From Spirochaetaceae bacterium (GTDB lineage Bacteria; Spirochaetota; Spirochaetia; SZUA-6; Bin103): DNA of 64,000 nt. Under the pieces are notes generated by a model. That model saw only the letters and a list, made by a program, of their open reading frames with translations. It ran no database searches and was not told the DNA's origin. Below, in pieces: positions 17,191-28,943 of this stretch. The stretch lies in the NCBI GenBank assembly GCA_028818385.1, contig JAPPNY010000208.1, positions 8,098 to 72,097 on the forward strand. The letters are read 5' to 3'. Made by a program: the position numbers and the translations under genes. Position 1 is the stretch's first letter, and every line of letters starts with the position of its first letter.

Positions 17191-18568
17191 CCTGGACCAG
17201 ATGACGCCGGCGCAGATCGTCGAGCAGCTCGATCGCTATATCATCGGTCAGCACAGGGCCAAGCGGGCGGTCGCCATCGCGCTGCGCAACCGGATGCGCA
17301 GGCGCAGGCTGCCGAGCGAGTTGCGCGACGAGGTTTCCCCCAAGAACATCGTCATGATCGGGCCGACCGGCGTCGGCAAGACCGAGATCGCACGACGGCT
17401 GGCCAAGCTGACCGGCGCGCCGTTTCTGAAAGTGGAAGCCACCAAGTACACGGAAGTCGGCTATGTCGGCCGCGACGTGGAGTCCATGATCCGCGACCTG
17501 ACCTCCGTGGCGGTGGCAATGGTCAAGGCGGAACAGCAGGCAGGCGTCCAGGAAGAGGCGGAACGCCGGGTCGAGGACCACCTGCTGGAGCTGCTGCTGC
17601 CGGGGCCAGGGGGCGGGCCGGGGCCAGGGGGCGGGCCGGGGCCAGCGGCCGCCACTCCCGCCGTCGACGCGGCCAAGCCCGAAGCCGGGAACAGCACCGC
17701 GGACAAGCTTCGTGAGAAACTGCGGGCGGGCGACCTGGACGATCGGCCGGTGGAGGTCACCGTCAGCGCCCAGCAGATGCCCAACGTGTCCATCCTGTCC
17801 GGGCAGGGGGTCGAGGAGATGGATCTCAACTTCAGCAACTTCTCCAACCTGTTGGGCGGCAAGGCCACCAAGAAGAAGAAAGCGTCGATCAAGCGAGCGC
17901 GGCAGATGCTGTTGAACGAGGAGATCGACCGGCTGGTGGACATGGACCGGGTTTCGGAGTTGGCGGTCGAACGCGTACAGGAGATGGGGATCATCTTCCT
18001 GGACGAGCTGGACAAGATCGCGTCGCGCGAGGGCCGCAACGGCGTGGACGTCTCGAGGGAGGGCGTGCAGCGCGACATCCTTCCGATCGTCGAGGGCAGC
18101 AAGGTCAATACGCGACACGGCGTGGTTGACACCACGCACGTGCTGTTCATCGCCGCCGGCGCGTTTCACATGTCCAAGCCATCGGATCTGATCCCGGAGC
18201 TCCAGGGCCGTTTCCCGATTCGCGTCGAGTTGCAGCAGCTGTCCCGTGAGGACTTCGAACGGATCCTCACGCAGCCGGAGAACGCCCTGATCAAGCAGTA
18301 CACGGCGTTGCTCGGGACCGAGGGAGTGGAACTCGAATTCACCCCGGAAGCGATCGTGCGCATCTCCGAAGTCGCGAACGAAGTGAACTCCAGCACCGAG
18401 AATATCGGAGCGCGCAGGCTGCACACGATTCTGGAACACATCCTCGAGGAGGTGTCGTTCCACGCACCCGACGCAAAGGGGCAGAAGATTACGGTGACCG
18501 ACCAGTACGTGGACGAACGGCTGGCCGGCATCATCGAGGATCGTGACCTGACGCGCTTCATCCTGTAG
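17180..18568 (+). CDS. hslU: ATP-dependent protease ATPase subunit HslU (ClpY)
   Basis: AAA+ unfoldase. Walker [10 protein letters not shown] (about residues 58-66), the pore loop in [14 protein letters not shown], Walker [12 protein letters not shown], and the C-terminal sensor-2 region with [10 protein letters not shown]; it ends in RFIL, the tail that inserts into HslV. In the I-domain there are two exact 18-bp repeats plus a partial third (17600-17643) encoding [18 protein letters not shown]. 462 residues. Confidence 0.96.
   Translation: MTVDLDQMTPAQIVEQLDRYIIGQHRAKRAVAIALRNRMRRRRLPSELRDEVSPKNIVMIGPTGVGKTEIARRLAKLTGAPFLKVEATKYTEVGYVGRDVESMIRDLTSVAVAMVKAEQQAGVQEEAERRVEDHLLELLLPGPGGGPGPGGGPGPAAATPAVDAAKPEAGNSTADKLREKLRAGDLDDRPVEVTVSAQQMPNVSILSGQGVEEMDLNFSNFSNLLGGKATKKKKASIKRARQMLLNEEIDRLVDMDRVSELAVERVQEMGIIFLDELDKIASREGRNGVDVSREGVQRDILPIVEGSKVNTRHGVVDTTHVLFIAAGAFHMSKPSDLIPELQGRFPIRVELQQLSREDFERILTQPENALIKQYTALLGTEGVELEFTPEAIVRISEVANEVNSSTENIGARRLHTILEHILEEVSFHAPDAKGQKITVTDQYVDERLAGIIEDRDLTRFIL
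17600..17635 (+). repeat. In-frame tandem 18-bp repeats in the hslU I-domain
   Basis: Two exact copies of CCGGGGCCAGGGGGCGGG followed by a partial third. The translation PGPGGG forms a flexible loop in the variable I-domain. Confidence 0.9.
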
Positions 18569-18851
18569 CAGGCCTCCCATTCCACCTGGCGCACGTTGAC
18601 GGCCCACCCGTCCCGGGTTTAGGGTCGGGACTCGTTTCGGCGTCACTGGGAGGGGACGATGGGGAAGGCGGCACGCGCCGCACGAACCGAGCGCGACGAC
18701 ACTGAATGACGATCGACCGCGGTCCGCGGCGGCGTCCGCACTCCGGGCCGCACTCTGCCTGCTGTTCTCTGCCCGACTGCGCGCGCCCCGCGTGCTGCCG
18801 CGTCGCTCCGGTACGGCAGCGCGCCGGCGGATCGAGGCGCAGATGCACCGC
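18569..18851 (+). other. Intergenic region after hslU with no recognised gene
   Basis: No RNA gene, transposon or conserved ORF is seen. A 16-codon ORF (ATG 18659 to TGA 18708) follows a strong GGGAGGGG but resembles nothing known to me. In the spirochaetes I recall, hslU is followed by the flgB-flgC-fliE-fliF flagellar operon; here nothing flagellar is visible. Confidence 0.5.
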
Positions 18852-18881
18852 TTGGCGGTGTGGCGTGCCCTGATGTATACA
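18852..18881 (+). promoter_or_regulatory. Promoter of the sigma factor gene (leaderless geometry)
   Basis: TTGGCG (18852-18857), 18-bp spacer, TATACA (18876-18881), then 7 nt to ATG 18889. Transcription would start at or next to that ATG. Confidence 0.55.
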
Positions 18882-18888
18882 TGCTAAC

Positions 18889-19761
18889 ATGGCGACAGGC
18901 TCAATGGCTTGGGAGACCGATGACGACGGCAGCGAAGCTCGGCGGCGGCCCGCGCGGAGTGGAGCGCTCGTGATCAAGGCGAATCCGCGCTGGCAGGAGA
19001 TGCCGGAGAACGACCTGTGGAACCGCTATCGAAAGCAGCGGGACCCGTCCATCCGGGAGTACTTCGTGCATCAGTACGCGCCGCTGGTGAAGTACGTGGC
19101 GGGACGGGTCGCGATCGGCATGCCGAGCGCTGTCGATTTCGACGACCTGGTGCAGTGCGGGATGTTCGGGTTGTTCGACGCCATCAGCAAGTTCGATCCC
19201 ACCAAGCACGTCAAGTTCAAGACGTACGCGGTGACCCGTATTCGCGGCGCGATCTTCGACGAGTTGCGTGCGATCGACTGGGTGCCGCGATCGGTGCGTC
19301 AGAAGGCGCGGGAAGTGGAGGACACGGTCCGCGAACTGGAGGCCGGCCTGGGACGGGCGGCGACCGACGAGGAGATCGCAGGAGGCATGGGTGTCAGCGT
19401 TCAGGAATTCCAGCGGGTTCTGGTGCGGATCGCCGGCACCGCGGTCGTATCGCTGAACGACGTCTGGCACGGCGGTGAGGACGAGGATCGCGTGTCGATC
19501 GAGGACAACATCGAGTCGCCGACGGAGTCCGGACCCGCGACCATCGCCGAGAAGGAAGAGATGAGACGGGTGATCGTGGAGGCGATCAGGGAGTTGCCGG
19601 AGAACGAGCAGCAGGTCCTTGCGCTGTACTACTACGAGGAGTTGACGCTCAAGGAGATCGGGCAGGTGCTGGAGGTGACCGAGTCACGCGTGTCGCAGCT
19701 TCACACCAAGGCCCGATTGCGCCTGCGGACCAAGCTCACGAACGTCAAGCGCGGCATCTGA
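18889..19761 (+). CDS. RNA polymerase sigma factor, WhiG/FliA (sigma-28) family
   Basis: Alternative sigma factor. Region 2 (YAPLVKYVAGRVAIGMPSAV, FDDLVQCGMFGLFDAI, FKTYAVTRIRGAIFDELRAIDWVPRSVR) is very close to spirochaete FliA/WhiG, followed by region 3 (GRAATDEEIAGGMG) and region 4 (LPENEQQVLALYYYEELTLKEIGQVLEVTESRVSQLHTKA, read in two parts). In the family it directs flagellar and chemotaxis genes, but no such genes lie here. ATG 18889 fits a leaderless transcript; GTG 18970 has an SD (GGAG, 5-nt spacing) and gives the more usual 263 residues. Both starts are plausible. Confidence 0.92.
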   Translation: MATGSMAWETDDDGSEARRRPARSGALVIKANPRWQEMPENDLWNRYRKQRDPSIREYFVHQYAPLVKYVAGRVAIGMPSAVDFDDLVQCGMFGLFDAISKFDPTKHVKFKTYAVTRIRGAIFDELRAIDWVPRSVRQKAREVEDTVRELEAGLGRAATDEEIAGGMGVSVQEFQRVLVRIAGTAVVSLNDVWHGGEDEDRVSIEDNIESPTESGPATIAEKEEMRRVIVEAIRELPENEQQVLALYYYEELTLKEIGQVLEVTESRVSQLHTKARLRLRTKLTNVKRGI

Positions 19762-19781
19762 GGCCGGAAGGCGCCAAGCCC

Positions 19782-21659
19782 TCACCGCAAGGTGAGGCGC
19801 ACCTCCAGACCATCGCTGATCGGTGTTCCCGGCGGCGGACTCTGCCCGTGCACGAAGCCGTTGCCGATCAGTTGCACGCGCAACCGGCTGTCGTTCAGCA
19901 GGGGCAGCAGGCTGCGCTTCGGGAGCCCCCGATAGTCGCCGATCGCCGCTTCCCGTATCACCGGAGCGGCTGGCGCTTGCCGCGTGATGGCACCCTGGTA
20001 CCGCACGCGCGGTGATTCGGCGCTCGACAGCGACAGGTACGGCACGAGGAATGCGGCGGCTTCCGCGAACAGCGGAGCCGCGATCAGGCCGCCGTATCGG
20101 GAAGGTCCTCGCGGATTGTGAATGGCGACGTAGAAGATCACCTGCGGGCTCTCGGTCGGCGCAATGGCCAGGAACGACGCGATCACCGCGTCTTCGGAAT
20201 AGGAGCCCGTGCTCTCGTCCAGTATCTCCGCGGTGCCGGTCTTGCCGGAGACCCGAAGGCCGGGAACGCGGGCCAGCACGGCCGTGCCCCCGGGCTCGGT
20301 CGCGCCTTCCATCATGGCAAGCATGGTGCGGGCGACCGCGGGTCTCACGACCCGGCGCACCGGTTCGGGCGGAAAGTCCTTGACGGTGGTGCCGTCGGCG
20401 CCGACCACCCGCCGCACGATCCGCGGCCGCATCATCACTCCGTCGTTGGCGATGGCGCTGGCGGCGCGCATGATCTGGACCGCCGACACCGCCACTTCCT
20501 GACCCATCGTCACGGTCGGCTTGGAGCGCAGCGACCACCGCTCGACGTCGTGGAAGATACCGGCGGTCTCACCGGAGAAGGGAAGGTCGACCGCGGAGCC
20601 GAATCCGAATGCGCTGAGCGCGGCATGGAAGCTCCCGTCGTCGATCCGGTCGGAGGCGTAGCCGGCACCCGCGTTGCACGAATACCTGATGATGTCCGCG
20701 GTAGTGATCGTGCCGTGTTTCTTCAGGTCCGCGATCCGGATGGTGCCGCCGCCCGGAGTGTGGCGTGTGTAGTAGCCGCCGCAATAGAAGGTATCGGTCG
20801 GCGTTACCGCACCGCTCTCCAGCAAGGACGCGATGGAGAACACTTTGAACACGGACCCGGGTTCGTACGCGACCGCGACGGGACGGTTGATGCGGGTCTG
20901 CGCCGAGCTCGTGTCGATCGAGTTCGGGTCGTAGCGCGGCGATGCGGCATAGGCCAGCAGCTCTCCGGTCTGCGGCACCATGACCAGGATCGTTACCCAC
21001 CGGGCCCGGTGCTCGGTGCGCGCACGAACCGCGATCTGCTCCATCGCGTACTGCACGTTCACGTCGATGGTGAGCACCACCTGGTGGCCGCGCACGAGTT
21101 GCTCTCCTGGCTGGACGACGGCCGGCGACAGCACGTGATCGAAGGTGTTCTCGATCCCGTCAAGTCCGACGTCGTCGACACCCACGAAGCCGAGTACATG
21201 GCTGGCAAGTTCCTGCTCGGGGTAGGTGCGCCCGAACTCGGTTTGCAGCGACACGCCGCGCAGTTCGCCGGCCTGCAGATGCGCGCGCAGTTGCGCCGAC
21301 TCGGTCGGCGTGATCTTGCGCTTGAGATACGCGAAGTGGGGCCGGCCCCGGAGCCGCTGTTCCAGCCGCGACCGGTCGAGGTCCAGCACTTCGCTCAGCG
21401 TGGCTGCGGCTGCCGCGGGGTCGGTTACGTCCGGGGTCCAGACCGAAACCGAGTCGAACCGCGTTGCGATCGCCAGCAGCCGCCCGTTGCGGTCCAATAT
21501 CGGCCCGCGTTCGACATCGGAAACCTGCACGGCGGCGCGCGGATCCGGCAACGGCTGGACGACCATCAGCCAGACGAACCGAGCCGCGATCGCCACGGCA
21601 AGAACGCCCATGCCCATGATCACCGTCCACATGCGGTAGCGTTCGCGCGCTTCCAACAT
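19782..21659 (-). CDS. Class B penicillin-binding protein (FtsI-like) with C-terminal PASTA domain
   Basis: Transpeptidase that cross-links peptidoglycan. One N-terminal membrane helix (residues 10-33), a dimerisation domain beginning ERGPILDRNGRLLA, then the active-site motifs S-x-x-K (PGSVFK), S-x-N (YSCNAG) and K-T-G (SGKTGTAEI). The last 60 residues (from DYRGLPKRSLLPLL) form one PASTA domain. 625 residues from ATG 21659. Probably the septal partner of FtsW, though it is about 10 kb from ftsW rather than inside the dcw cluster. Divergent from the M23 peptidase at 21723; a TCGACA-N17-TACATT promoter precedes it. Confidence 0.92.
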   Translation of the reverse strand: MLEARERYRMWTVIMGMGVLAVAIAARFVWLMVVQPLPDPRAAVQVSDVERGPILDRNGRLLAIATRFDSVSVWTPDVTDPAAAAATLSEVLDLDRSRLEQRLRGRPHFAYLKRKITPTESAQLRAHLQAGELRGVSLQTEFGRTYPEQELASHVLGFVGVDDVGLDGIENTFDHVLSPAVVQPGEQLVRGHQVVLTIDVNVQYAMEQIAVRARTEHRARWVTILVMVPQTGELLAYAASPRYDPNSIDTSSAQTRINRPVAVAYEPGSVFKVFSIASLLESGAVTPTDTFYCGGYYTRHTPGGGTIRIADLKKHGTITTADIIRYSCNAGAGYASDRIDDGSFHAALSAFGFGSAVDLPFSGETAGIFHDVERWSLRSKPTVTMGQEVAVSAVQIMRAASAIANDGVMMRPRIVRRVVGADGTTVKDFPPEPVRRVVRPAVARTMLAMMEGATEPGGTAVLARVPGLRVSGKTGTAEILDESTGSYSEDAVIASFLAIAPTESPQVIFYVAIHNPRGPSRYGGLIAAPLFAEAAAFLVPYLSLSSAESPRVRYQGAITRQAPAAPVIREAAIGDYRGLPKRSLLPLLNDSRLRVQLIGNGFVHGQSPPPGTPISDGLEVRLTLR

Positions 21660-21682
21660 CGGTGCCGTGCGGGTCCCCGGAA

Positions 21683-21711
21683 AATGTAATAGGTGGCGCG
21701 GGATGTGTCGA
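21683..21711 (-). promoter_or_regulatory. Possible promoter of the PBP gene
   Basis: Minus-strand TCGACA (21711-21706), 17-bp spacer, TACATT (21688-21683), about 23 nt upstream of the ATG. The -35 is one base off the usual TTGACA. Confidence 0.45.
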
Positions 21712-21722
21712 TACAGAGGACG

Positions 21723-22901
21723 ATGGTACGTGCACTCCACGCGCAAAGAGTCGCCGCACCCGATCGCGCTCGTGCCGCGTTCGTCCGCGAGTTGAAGAGG
21801 CAGAGCGCCGCCAGCCTCCGTCCGCGCCATTCGCGGTTCGATGAACCGTTCGACTTCAGCCCCCGCCGGGCCGCGCAGTTGACGGTCGTCCCGGCCGGCG
21901 TGTCGGAAGCAGCCGACCGCGCGCGCGCCGCATCGCTGCGGTCCCTGTGGCGGCGCGGGCTGTTCGACCGGTTGCAGAGCCGCCTGCGCGGCAGGTTCCG
22001 CGTGATCGTGAGCGTGGCGGTGGCCGCCGCCGCAGCGGTGATACCCGCCGGTCTGGTGATCGCCGCCGCCCGGCCGCAGGGCCCGCCGACGGTGCCCGGT
22101 CCTGCCGACAGTCTCATTCACCGTGACGTGGCGCCGGCTGACTCGAGCTCGGCGGAGGCCGCGCGGGATGGGGTTCCCGACCTGTCGCTGCGCTCGTATC
22201 TGGTCCGGGCGGACGATTCACTCTCGGAGATCGCGCACCGCTTCGGCATCGACCTCGACACCCTGATCAGCTTCAACGCCATCCGCGACGCGAGTGAACT
22301 GCAGGAGGGCGTGGAACTGACGATACCGAACGCGTCAGGGCTCTCCTATTCGGTGCGATCGGGTGACACGCTCAGCGAAATCGCCGCCCGGCACGGTGTG
22401 CGCCTGACGGAGTTGATGGAGTGGAACGACCTGCCGTCGTCCGCGCTCGGCGTGGGGCAGAAGCTGTTCATTCCGGGTGCTTCGTTGCCGATGAATGCAC
22501 GGAACGCCGTGCTCGGCAGGCTGTTCCTCAAACCCGTGCCCGGACGGGTCGTCACACCCTTCGGTCACCACCCCGATCCGGTCACGGGCATCCGCCGCTT
22601 CCACGACGGGATCGACATCGAGCATGCGGCCGACACCCCCGTCGCCGCCTCCATGGCGGGGCGGGTGGGCCGCGTGGGAGTCAACGGCACCTACGGACGG
22701 TACCTGGTGCTGGTGCATGCCGACGGCTACCAGACCCTGTACGCGCGTCTGTCACAGGCGCATGTGGTGGCAGGCGCCCTGGTGGCCCAGAGCCAGGTTA
22801 TCGGCACGATAGGCGCACCGGGAGACGGCACGAGCAGCCACCTGCACTTCGCGATCTTCAAGGCCGGCCAGCCTGTTGACCCGAGCCGCTATCTGCACTA
22901 G
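21723..22901 (+). CDS. LysM/M23 (LytM) peptidoglycan endopeptidase
   Basis: Membrane-anchored murein hydrolase. An Arg-rich N-terminus of about 90 residues precedes one membrane helix (VIVSVAVAAAAAVIPAGLVIA). Two LysM repeats follow (YLVRADDSLSEIAHRFGI and YSVRSGDTLSEIAARHGV), then the M23 domain with H-x3-D in RFHDGIDIE and H-x-H in SSHLHFAIF, so zinc ligands are intact. ATG 21723 is chosen for AGAGG upstream (21715-21719); GTG 21693 is possible. Followed after 14 bp by a second M23 gene. Confidence 0.9.
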   Translation: MVRALHAQRVAAPDRARAAFVRELKRQSAASLRPRHSRFDEPFDFSPRRAAQLTVVPAGVSEAADRARAASLRSLWRRGLFDRLQSRLRGRFRVIVSVAVAAAAAVIPAGLVIAAARPQGPPTVPGPADSLIHRDVAPADSSSAEAARDGVPDLSLRSYLVRADDSLSEIAHRFGIDLDTLISFNAIRDASELQEGVELTIPNASGLSYSVRSGDTLSEIAARHGVRLTELMEWNDLPSSALGVGQKLFIPGASLPMNARNAVLGRLFLKPVPGRVVTPFGHHPDPVTGIRRFHDGIDIEHAADTPVAASMAGRVGRVGVNGTYGRYLVLVHADGYQTLYARLSQAHVVAGALVAQSQVIGTIGAPGDGTSSHLHFAIFKAGQPVDPSRYLH

Positions 22902-22915
22902 TACAATGAGCGCTC

Positions 22916-23875
22916 GTGGAGGGCCGCGCTGATCGCATTCTGCTGACAGGAGTCGTCATGCTGTCGGTGATCCTTGTCGCCGCGCAGTCCGTCGGGCTGT
23001 CCCTGACCAAGCGCGCCACCCTCGAACGCGACTACCTGCATCTGCCCGAGCGATGGTTCGAGGTTCTGCACCAGCCCCGCGTCGTACCGGCGGACGTCCT
23101 GCCCGCAGGCGGCGCGGCTTCGGCGGCGTGGCCGCTGCCCATCGCCACCATGCGCTACGCGGCGCAGCCCGGCGACAACATGTCGCGAATCAAGGACCGG
23201 TTCGGACTCACCCTGGACACGCTGTCCAGCCTCAACCGCGACGCGGGTTCCGGCGTCCACAACGTCGACATCGGTGAAGTCTTCACGATTCCGAACCAGG
23301 ACGGACTCTTTCTGAAGGTAGAGAGCAGGGACCATCTGGAGACCGTGGCCGGCGATCACGGGCTGGCCGGCAGCGACGTGCTGGCCGCCAATCCCGTGGT
23401 CGACGCCCAGTCGGTGAGCGGTGAGTTGTTCTTCCCCGGCGCCCAGAACTCCGGGTTCGAGCGCTTGCTGAGGATGGGTCTGGGATTCGGCCACCCGTTG
23501 CGCGGCGGGTGGGTGAGCTCCCCGTTCGGGATGCGCGTACATCCCTTCAGCGGCAAGTGGCGCATGCACCGCGGCGTCGACATCGCTGCGCCGCACGGCA
23601 CTCCGGTGCAGGCGGCCGCGGACGGGCGCGTCGAGCGGGTGGCACGGGACGGCGTCCTGGGGAGATACGTCGTGATCGACCATGGAGCGCGTTCCTACCA
23701 GTCGTTGTACGCGCACCTGTCCTCCGTGCACGTCAACGTCGGAGAGCTGGTGTCCACCGGCAACACGATCGGCCGCGTGGGTTCGACCGGCCAGTCCACC
23801 GGCCCCCATCTCCACTTCGAGCTGTGGAGCCGGCGGCAGCCGATCAATCCGGCCTCGCAGGTGCCCGGCCTTTAG
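22916..23875 (+). CDS. LysM-like/M23 (LytM) peptidoglycan endopeptidase, second copy
   Basis: 319 residues with an N-terminal membrane helix or signal (ILLTGVVMLSVILVAAQSVG), a LysM repeat (YAAQPGDNMSRIKDRFGL) and a second weaker one, then an M23 domain with HRGVDIAAPHGTPV and GPHLHFELW, so the metal site is complete. GTG 22916; TACAAT sits 8 nt upstream, so a second, possibly leaderless transcript could start here. It ends before a cluster of three hairpins and is convergent with surE. Confidence 0.9.
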   Translation: MEGRADRILLTGVVMLSVILVAAQSVGLSLTKRATLERDYLHLPERWFEVLHQPRVVPADVLPAGGAASAAWPLPIATMRYAAQPGDNMSRIKDRFGLTLDTLSSLNRDAGSGVHNVDIGEVFTIPNQDGLFLKVESRDHLETVAGDHGLAGSDVLAANPVVDAQSVSGELFFPGAQNSGFERLLRMGLGFGHPLRGGWVSSPFGMRVHPFSGKWRMHRGVDIAAPHGTPVQAAADGRVERVARDGVLGRYVVIDHGARSYQSLYAHLSSVHVNVGELVSTGNTIGRVGSTGQSTGPHLHFELWSRRQPINPASQVPGL

Positions 23876-23887
23876 CGCCCCGCGATC

Positions 23888-23906
23888 GGCGCCGTGCAAC
23901 GGCGCC
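23888..23906. terminator. Hairpin 1 of the 23.9-kb convergent junction
   Basis: Perfect 8-bp stem GGCGCCGT/ACGGCGCC with a GCA loop and no T-tract. It lies between convergent genes, so it may act on either strand. Confidence 0.5.
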
Positions 23907-23929
23907 GCTCGCGGCCCAGCCCCTCCTTT

Positions 23930-23966
23930 GGCTCGGAGCGCATCGGTTCCCGATGCGTTCCGAGCC
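23930..23966. terminator. Hairpin 2 of the 23.9-kb convergent junction
   Basis: A 17-bp stem (23930-23946 with 23950-23966) containing one G-T pair and a TTC loop; GGCTCGGA at the base and CGCATCGG at the top. It is the strongest hairpin in the window. No T-tract follows. Confidence 0.6.
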
Positions 23967-23980
23967 GGATACGGGTAGCC

Positions 23981-23999
23981 CCGGCGCCTTTGGCGCCGG
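23981..23999. terminator. Hairpin 3 of the 23.9-kb convergent junction
   Basis: Perfect 8-bp stem CCGGCGCC/GGCGCCGG with a TTT loop. Its stem shares GGCGCC with hairpin 1. Confidence 0.5.
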
Positions 24000-24013
24000 C
24001 TCTTGGGCAGCGA

Positions 24014-24829
24014 TCAGGCAGGGGGCGTCGCTTGGCCCATGGCCCATGGATCGATGCACGTCAGGCTGACGGATCCTCGGGCGAGCACGTCGATGTCGGT
24101 CCCTTCGTCGGGGTCGCGGATGGCGGCAGCCCCCACGTGGCGCAGCACGTCTCCGTGGCGCTCGAAGCAGGAGCCGTAGCGCGCGCGCTCCAGCGCGCAC
24201 GGGACCAGCCGCCAGTCGGCGGCCAGCCGCGCCGGAAAGTTCACGCTCCAGGTGACGGGACGTTCGGTCCGGCGTTCGCCGGGCGGACGAACCTGCGCCA
24301 GCAGGTCGGCCAGCAGCGTGGGCAGCAGGTGGTCGAGCCGCGCGACGGCGTCGCCCAGCTCCGTTCCCGGATCCGCCGGTGCGCGGGCGGCCCAGCGGCC
24401 GAATCCTGCCGGGGTGAGTTGCTGCGAGAGGGCGACCGCCGGAATGAACGCGATGTTGGCCTCCAGGCAGGCGCCGATCGTGCCGGATGAGGCCGCGTAG
24501 GAGACGCCGGTGTTCTCGCCGGCGTTCACGCCGGACAGGACCAGATCGGGCGTGCGCGGACCGAGCAGATGACAGCCGGCGTTGACACAGTCGGCCGGCG
24601 TGCCTCCCAGGGTGAAACCGGTCACGGCGTGACCGGCTCGATCCCGGTGGTCATGGCGTACCAGCGGCAGGTCGGCGTAGCGGGTCATCGCCTTCGCCGT
24701 CCAACTGCGCTCCGAGGCGGGCAGGACCACCGTGACCGAGCCGAGCGAGGCGGCGGCCCTGATCAGCGGGGCCACGAACGGCGACTCCGGACCGTCGTCG
24801 TTGGTTACCAGAATGTGCATGCCGTCCAT
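24014..24829 (-). CDS. surE: 5'/3'-nucleotidase SurE
   Basis: Metal-dependent phosphatase acting on nucleoside monophosphates. The N-terminal ILVTNDDG motif (metal-binding DD), the GGTPADCVNAG segment and LVLSGVNAGENTG-x3-ASSGT are diagnostic. 271 residues from ATG 24829; ATG 24820 (MHILVTNDDG) is equally good. No SD. It is 43 bp downstream of secA on the same strand and probably co-transcribed with it. Confidence 0.93.
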   Translation of the reverse strand: MDGMHILVTNDDGPESPFVAPLIRAAASLGSVTVVLPASERSWTAKAMTRYADLPLVRHDHRDRAGHAVTGFTLGGTPADCVNAGCHLLGPRTPDLVLSGVNAGENTGVSYAASSGTIGACLEANIAFIPAVALSQQLTPAGFGRWAARAPADPGTELGDAVARLDHLLPTLLADLLAQVRPPGERRTERPVTWSVNFPARLAADWRLVPCALERARYGSCFERHGDVLRHVGAAAIRDPDEGTDIDVLARGSVSLTCIDPWAMGQATPPA

Positions 24830-24872
24830 GTGCGTCAATGTGCAGGGCGTCGAGTGGTCGAACGAAATCCGG

Positions 24873-27710
<2,838 letters not shown>

Positions 27711-27716
27711 ATTACG

Positions 27717-27746
27717 AGTGTATCGACGGCTGGAAGCCACGGTCAA
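27717..27746 (-). promoter_or_regulatory. Promoter of secA (leaderless geometry)
   Basis: Minus-strand TTGACC (27746-27741), 18-bp spacer, TACACT (27722-27717), 6 nt to the ATG. It lies wholly within the first codons of the divergent lipoprotein gene and its -10 covers that gene's GTG. Confidence 0.65.
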
Positions 27747-28899
27747 GGAGCCGGACGGGCGCGCGGGTGGAATCGGTCGTGCGGCACGTCTGCTGGTTGC
27801 GGCGCTGGCCGTGGCGCTGTCGGCGGCAGGATGTGCCGAACGGACAGCGCCGGTGACGCGCCAGGAGCTGTTCAGCCTGTCGGTGGGACCGCTGGAAGAC
27901 CAGGTCCACATTTCGCCCGGCTACGAACAGGCGGGCGTCTGGCTCTCTCTGCACGGTGGTCTGTTCCACGTGGTCAACGCGCCGGTACGCAAGGTGATGC
28001 GGTTCTCCTCGTTCGGAGACCTGCTGTTGCTGCTGTACGACCCGCGCTTGAACCCGATGCCGGTGGGGCTCGCCGAGGCGGGAACGGACACCGTCACCAC
28101 CCGGCTCGCGCGCAGCCTGCCACTGGGTCCGTTGGGGCGGGTCGCGGTCGATTCGCAGGGGACGATATACGTCCAGGAGCGCCTCGCGTCCGGCGACTGG
28201 CAGACGGAGGACGGAATCACGCGCAGCCACGTTGTGCGCCGGTTCGACCGAACGGGCGCCGACCTGGGCTACCTGGGTCGGGAGGGAGTAGGCGGCAGTC
28301 CGTTCGGCCGGGTGCACCGCCTGCTGGTGACCGAGCGCGACGAGCCGTTCGTCGTCACGCGAGATGCCGACTCGTGGCAGGCGTTCTGGTTCGATTCGCA
28401 GGGGATGTTGCGGTTCCGACGCCGGCTCTCGGTCCGTGACCTGAGCAGCGCGGACGATGTCCCGCCCACCGTGGAGATCGAGTCCGTGCTGGCCGACGGA
28501 CGCGGGCTGCCGCATCTGCTGGTCGAGACGGTCACGCTGCCTGGCGGGCAGGCCGACATCTGGCGGGTGACCGGTGACGAGGACCCGGAGCGGGCGTTCG
28601 CGGCGCCGCACGCACCGCATGCACCGTTCCGCCTGGTCGGCAGCGCCGGCGGGCGGCTGTTCTTCGCCTCGCACGGCGGCGGCGAGTCCGTCAGCGCGGG
28701 GGGCCGTCGCGTGCCACTCACGATCACCGATGCGGAGGGACGTCCCCTGGCGCAGGTCGAGCTATCCCTGCAAGATCCGGCCCTGCAGTTCTCGGAACTG
28801 CAGGTGGCGACAGATGGCGTACTGTACGGTGCCCGGATCGGGCCGGAACGAGTGGATTTCTTCTGGTGGAGAACCGACCTCCTGATGCAGCGGCGCTGA
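27718..28899 (+). CDS. Spirochaetal lipoprotein, possibly beta-propeller (LIC_12708-like)
   Basis: 393 residues. A signal sequence (ARLLVAALAVALSAAGC) ends in a lipobox SAAGC, so the mature protein would be lipid-modified at Cys39 and exported. The rest has repeating strands with Asp/Gly turns (VDSQGTIYVQERL, FDSQGMLRFRRRL, TDAEGRPLAQVEL, ATDGVLYGARIG), as in propeller-type proteins. It opens with TRQELFSLSVGPLEDQV, which recalls the spirochaete family named after LIC_12708; this is from memory. GTG 27718 is only 7 bp from the secA ATG on the other strand; no separate promoter is visible. Confidence 0.7.
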   Translation: MYRRLEATVKEPDGRAGGIGRAARLLVAALAVALSAAGCAERTAPVTRQELFSLSVGPLEDQVHISPGYEQAGVWLSLHGGLFHVVNAPVRKVMRFSSFGDLLLLLYDPRLNPMPVGLAEAGTDTVTTRLARSLPLGPLGRVAVDSQGTIYVQERLASGDWQTEDGITRSHVVRRFDRTGADLGYLGREGVGGSPFGRVHRLLVTERDEPFVVTRDADSWQAFWFDSQGMLRFRRRLSVRDLSSADDVPPTVEIESVLADGRGLPHLLVETVTLPGGQADIWRVTGDEDPERAFAAPHAPHAPFRLVGSAGGRLFFASHGGGESVSAGGRRVPLTITDAEGRPLAQVELSLQDPALQFSELQVATDGVLYGARIGPERVDFFWWRTDLLMQRR

Positions 28900-28943
28900 C
28901 GGCCGCTGACGCGGGCGCGCTGCGCCCGGCGGACGAACCGGGC

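Noticed and set aside
18659..18708. A small gene (16 codons) after hslU
   Set aside because: It has a good SD but too little length to judge and resembles nothing; kept only as a note on the intergenic region.
20118..21689. A 523-codon plus-strand frame opposite the PBP gene
   Set aside because: Low-complexity Arg/Gly/Asp product, while the minus strand encodes the PBP with all three active-site motifs.
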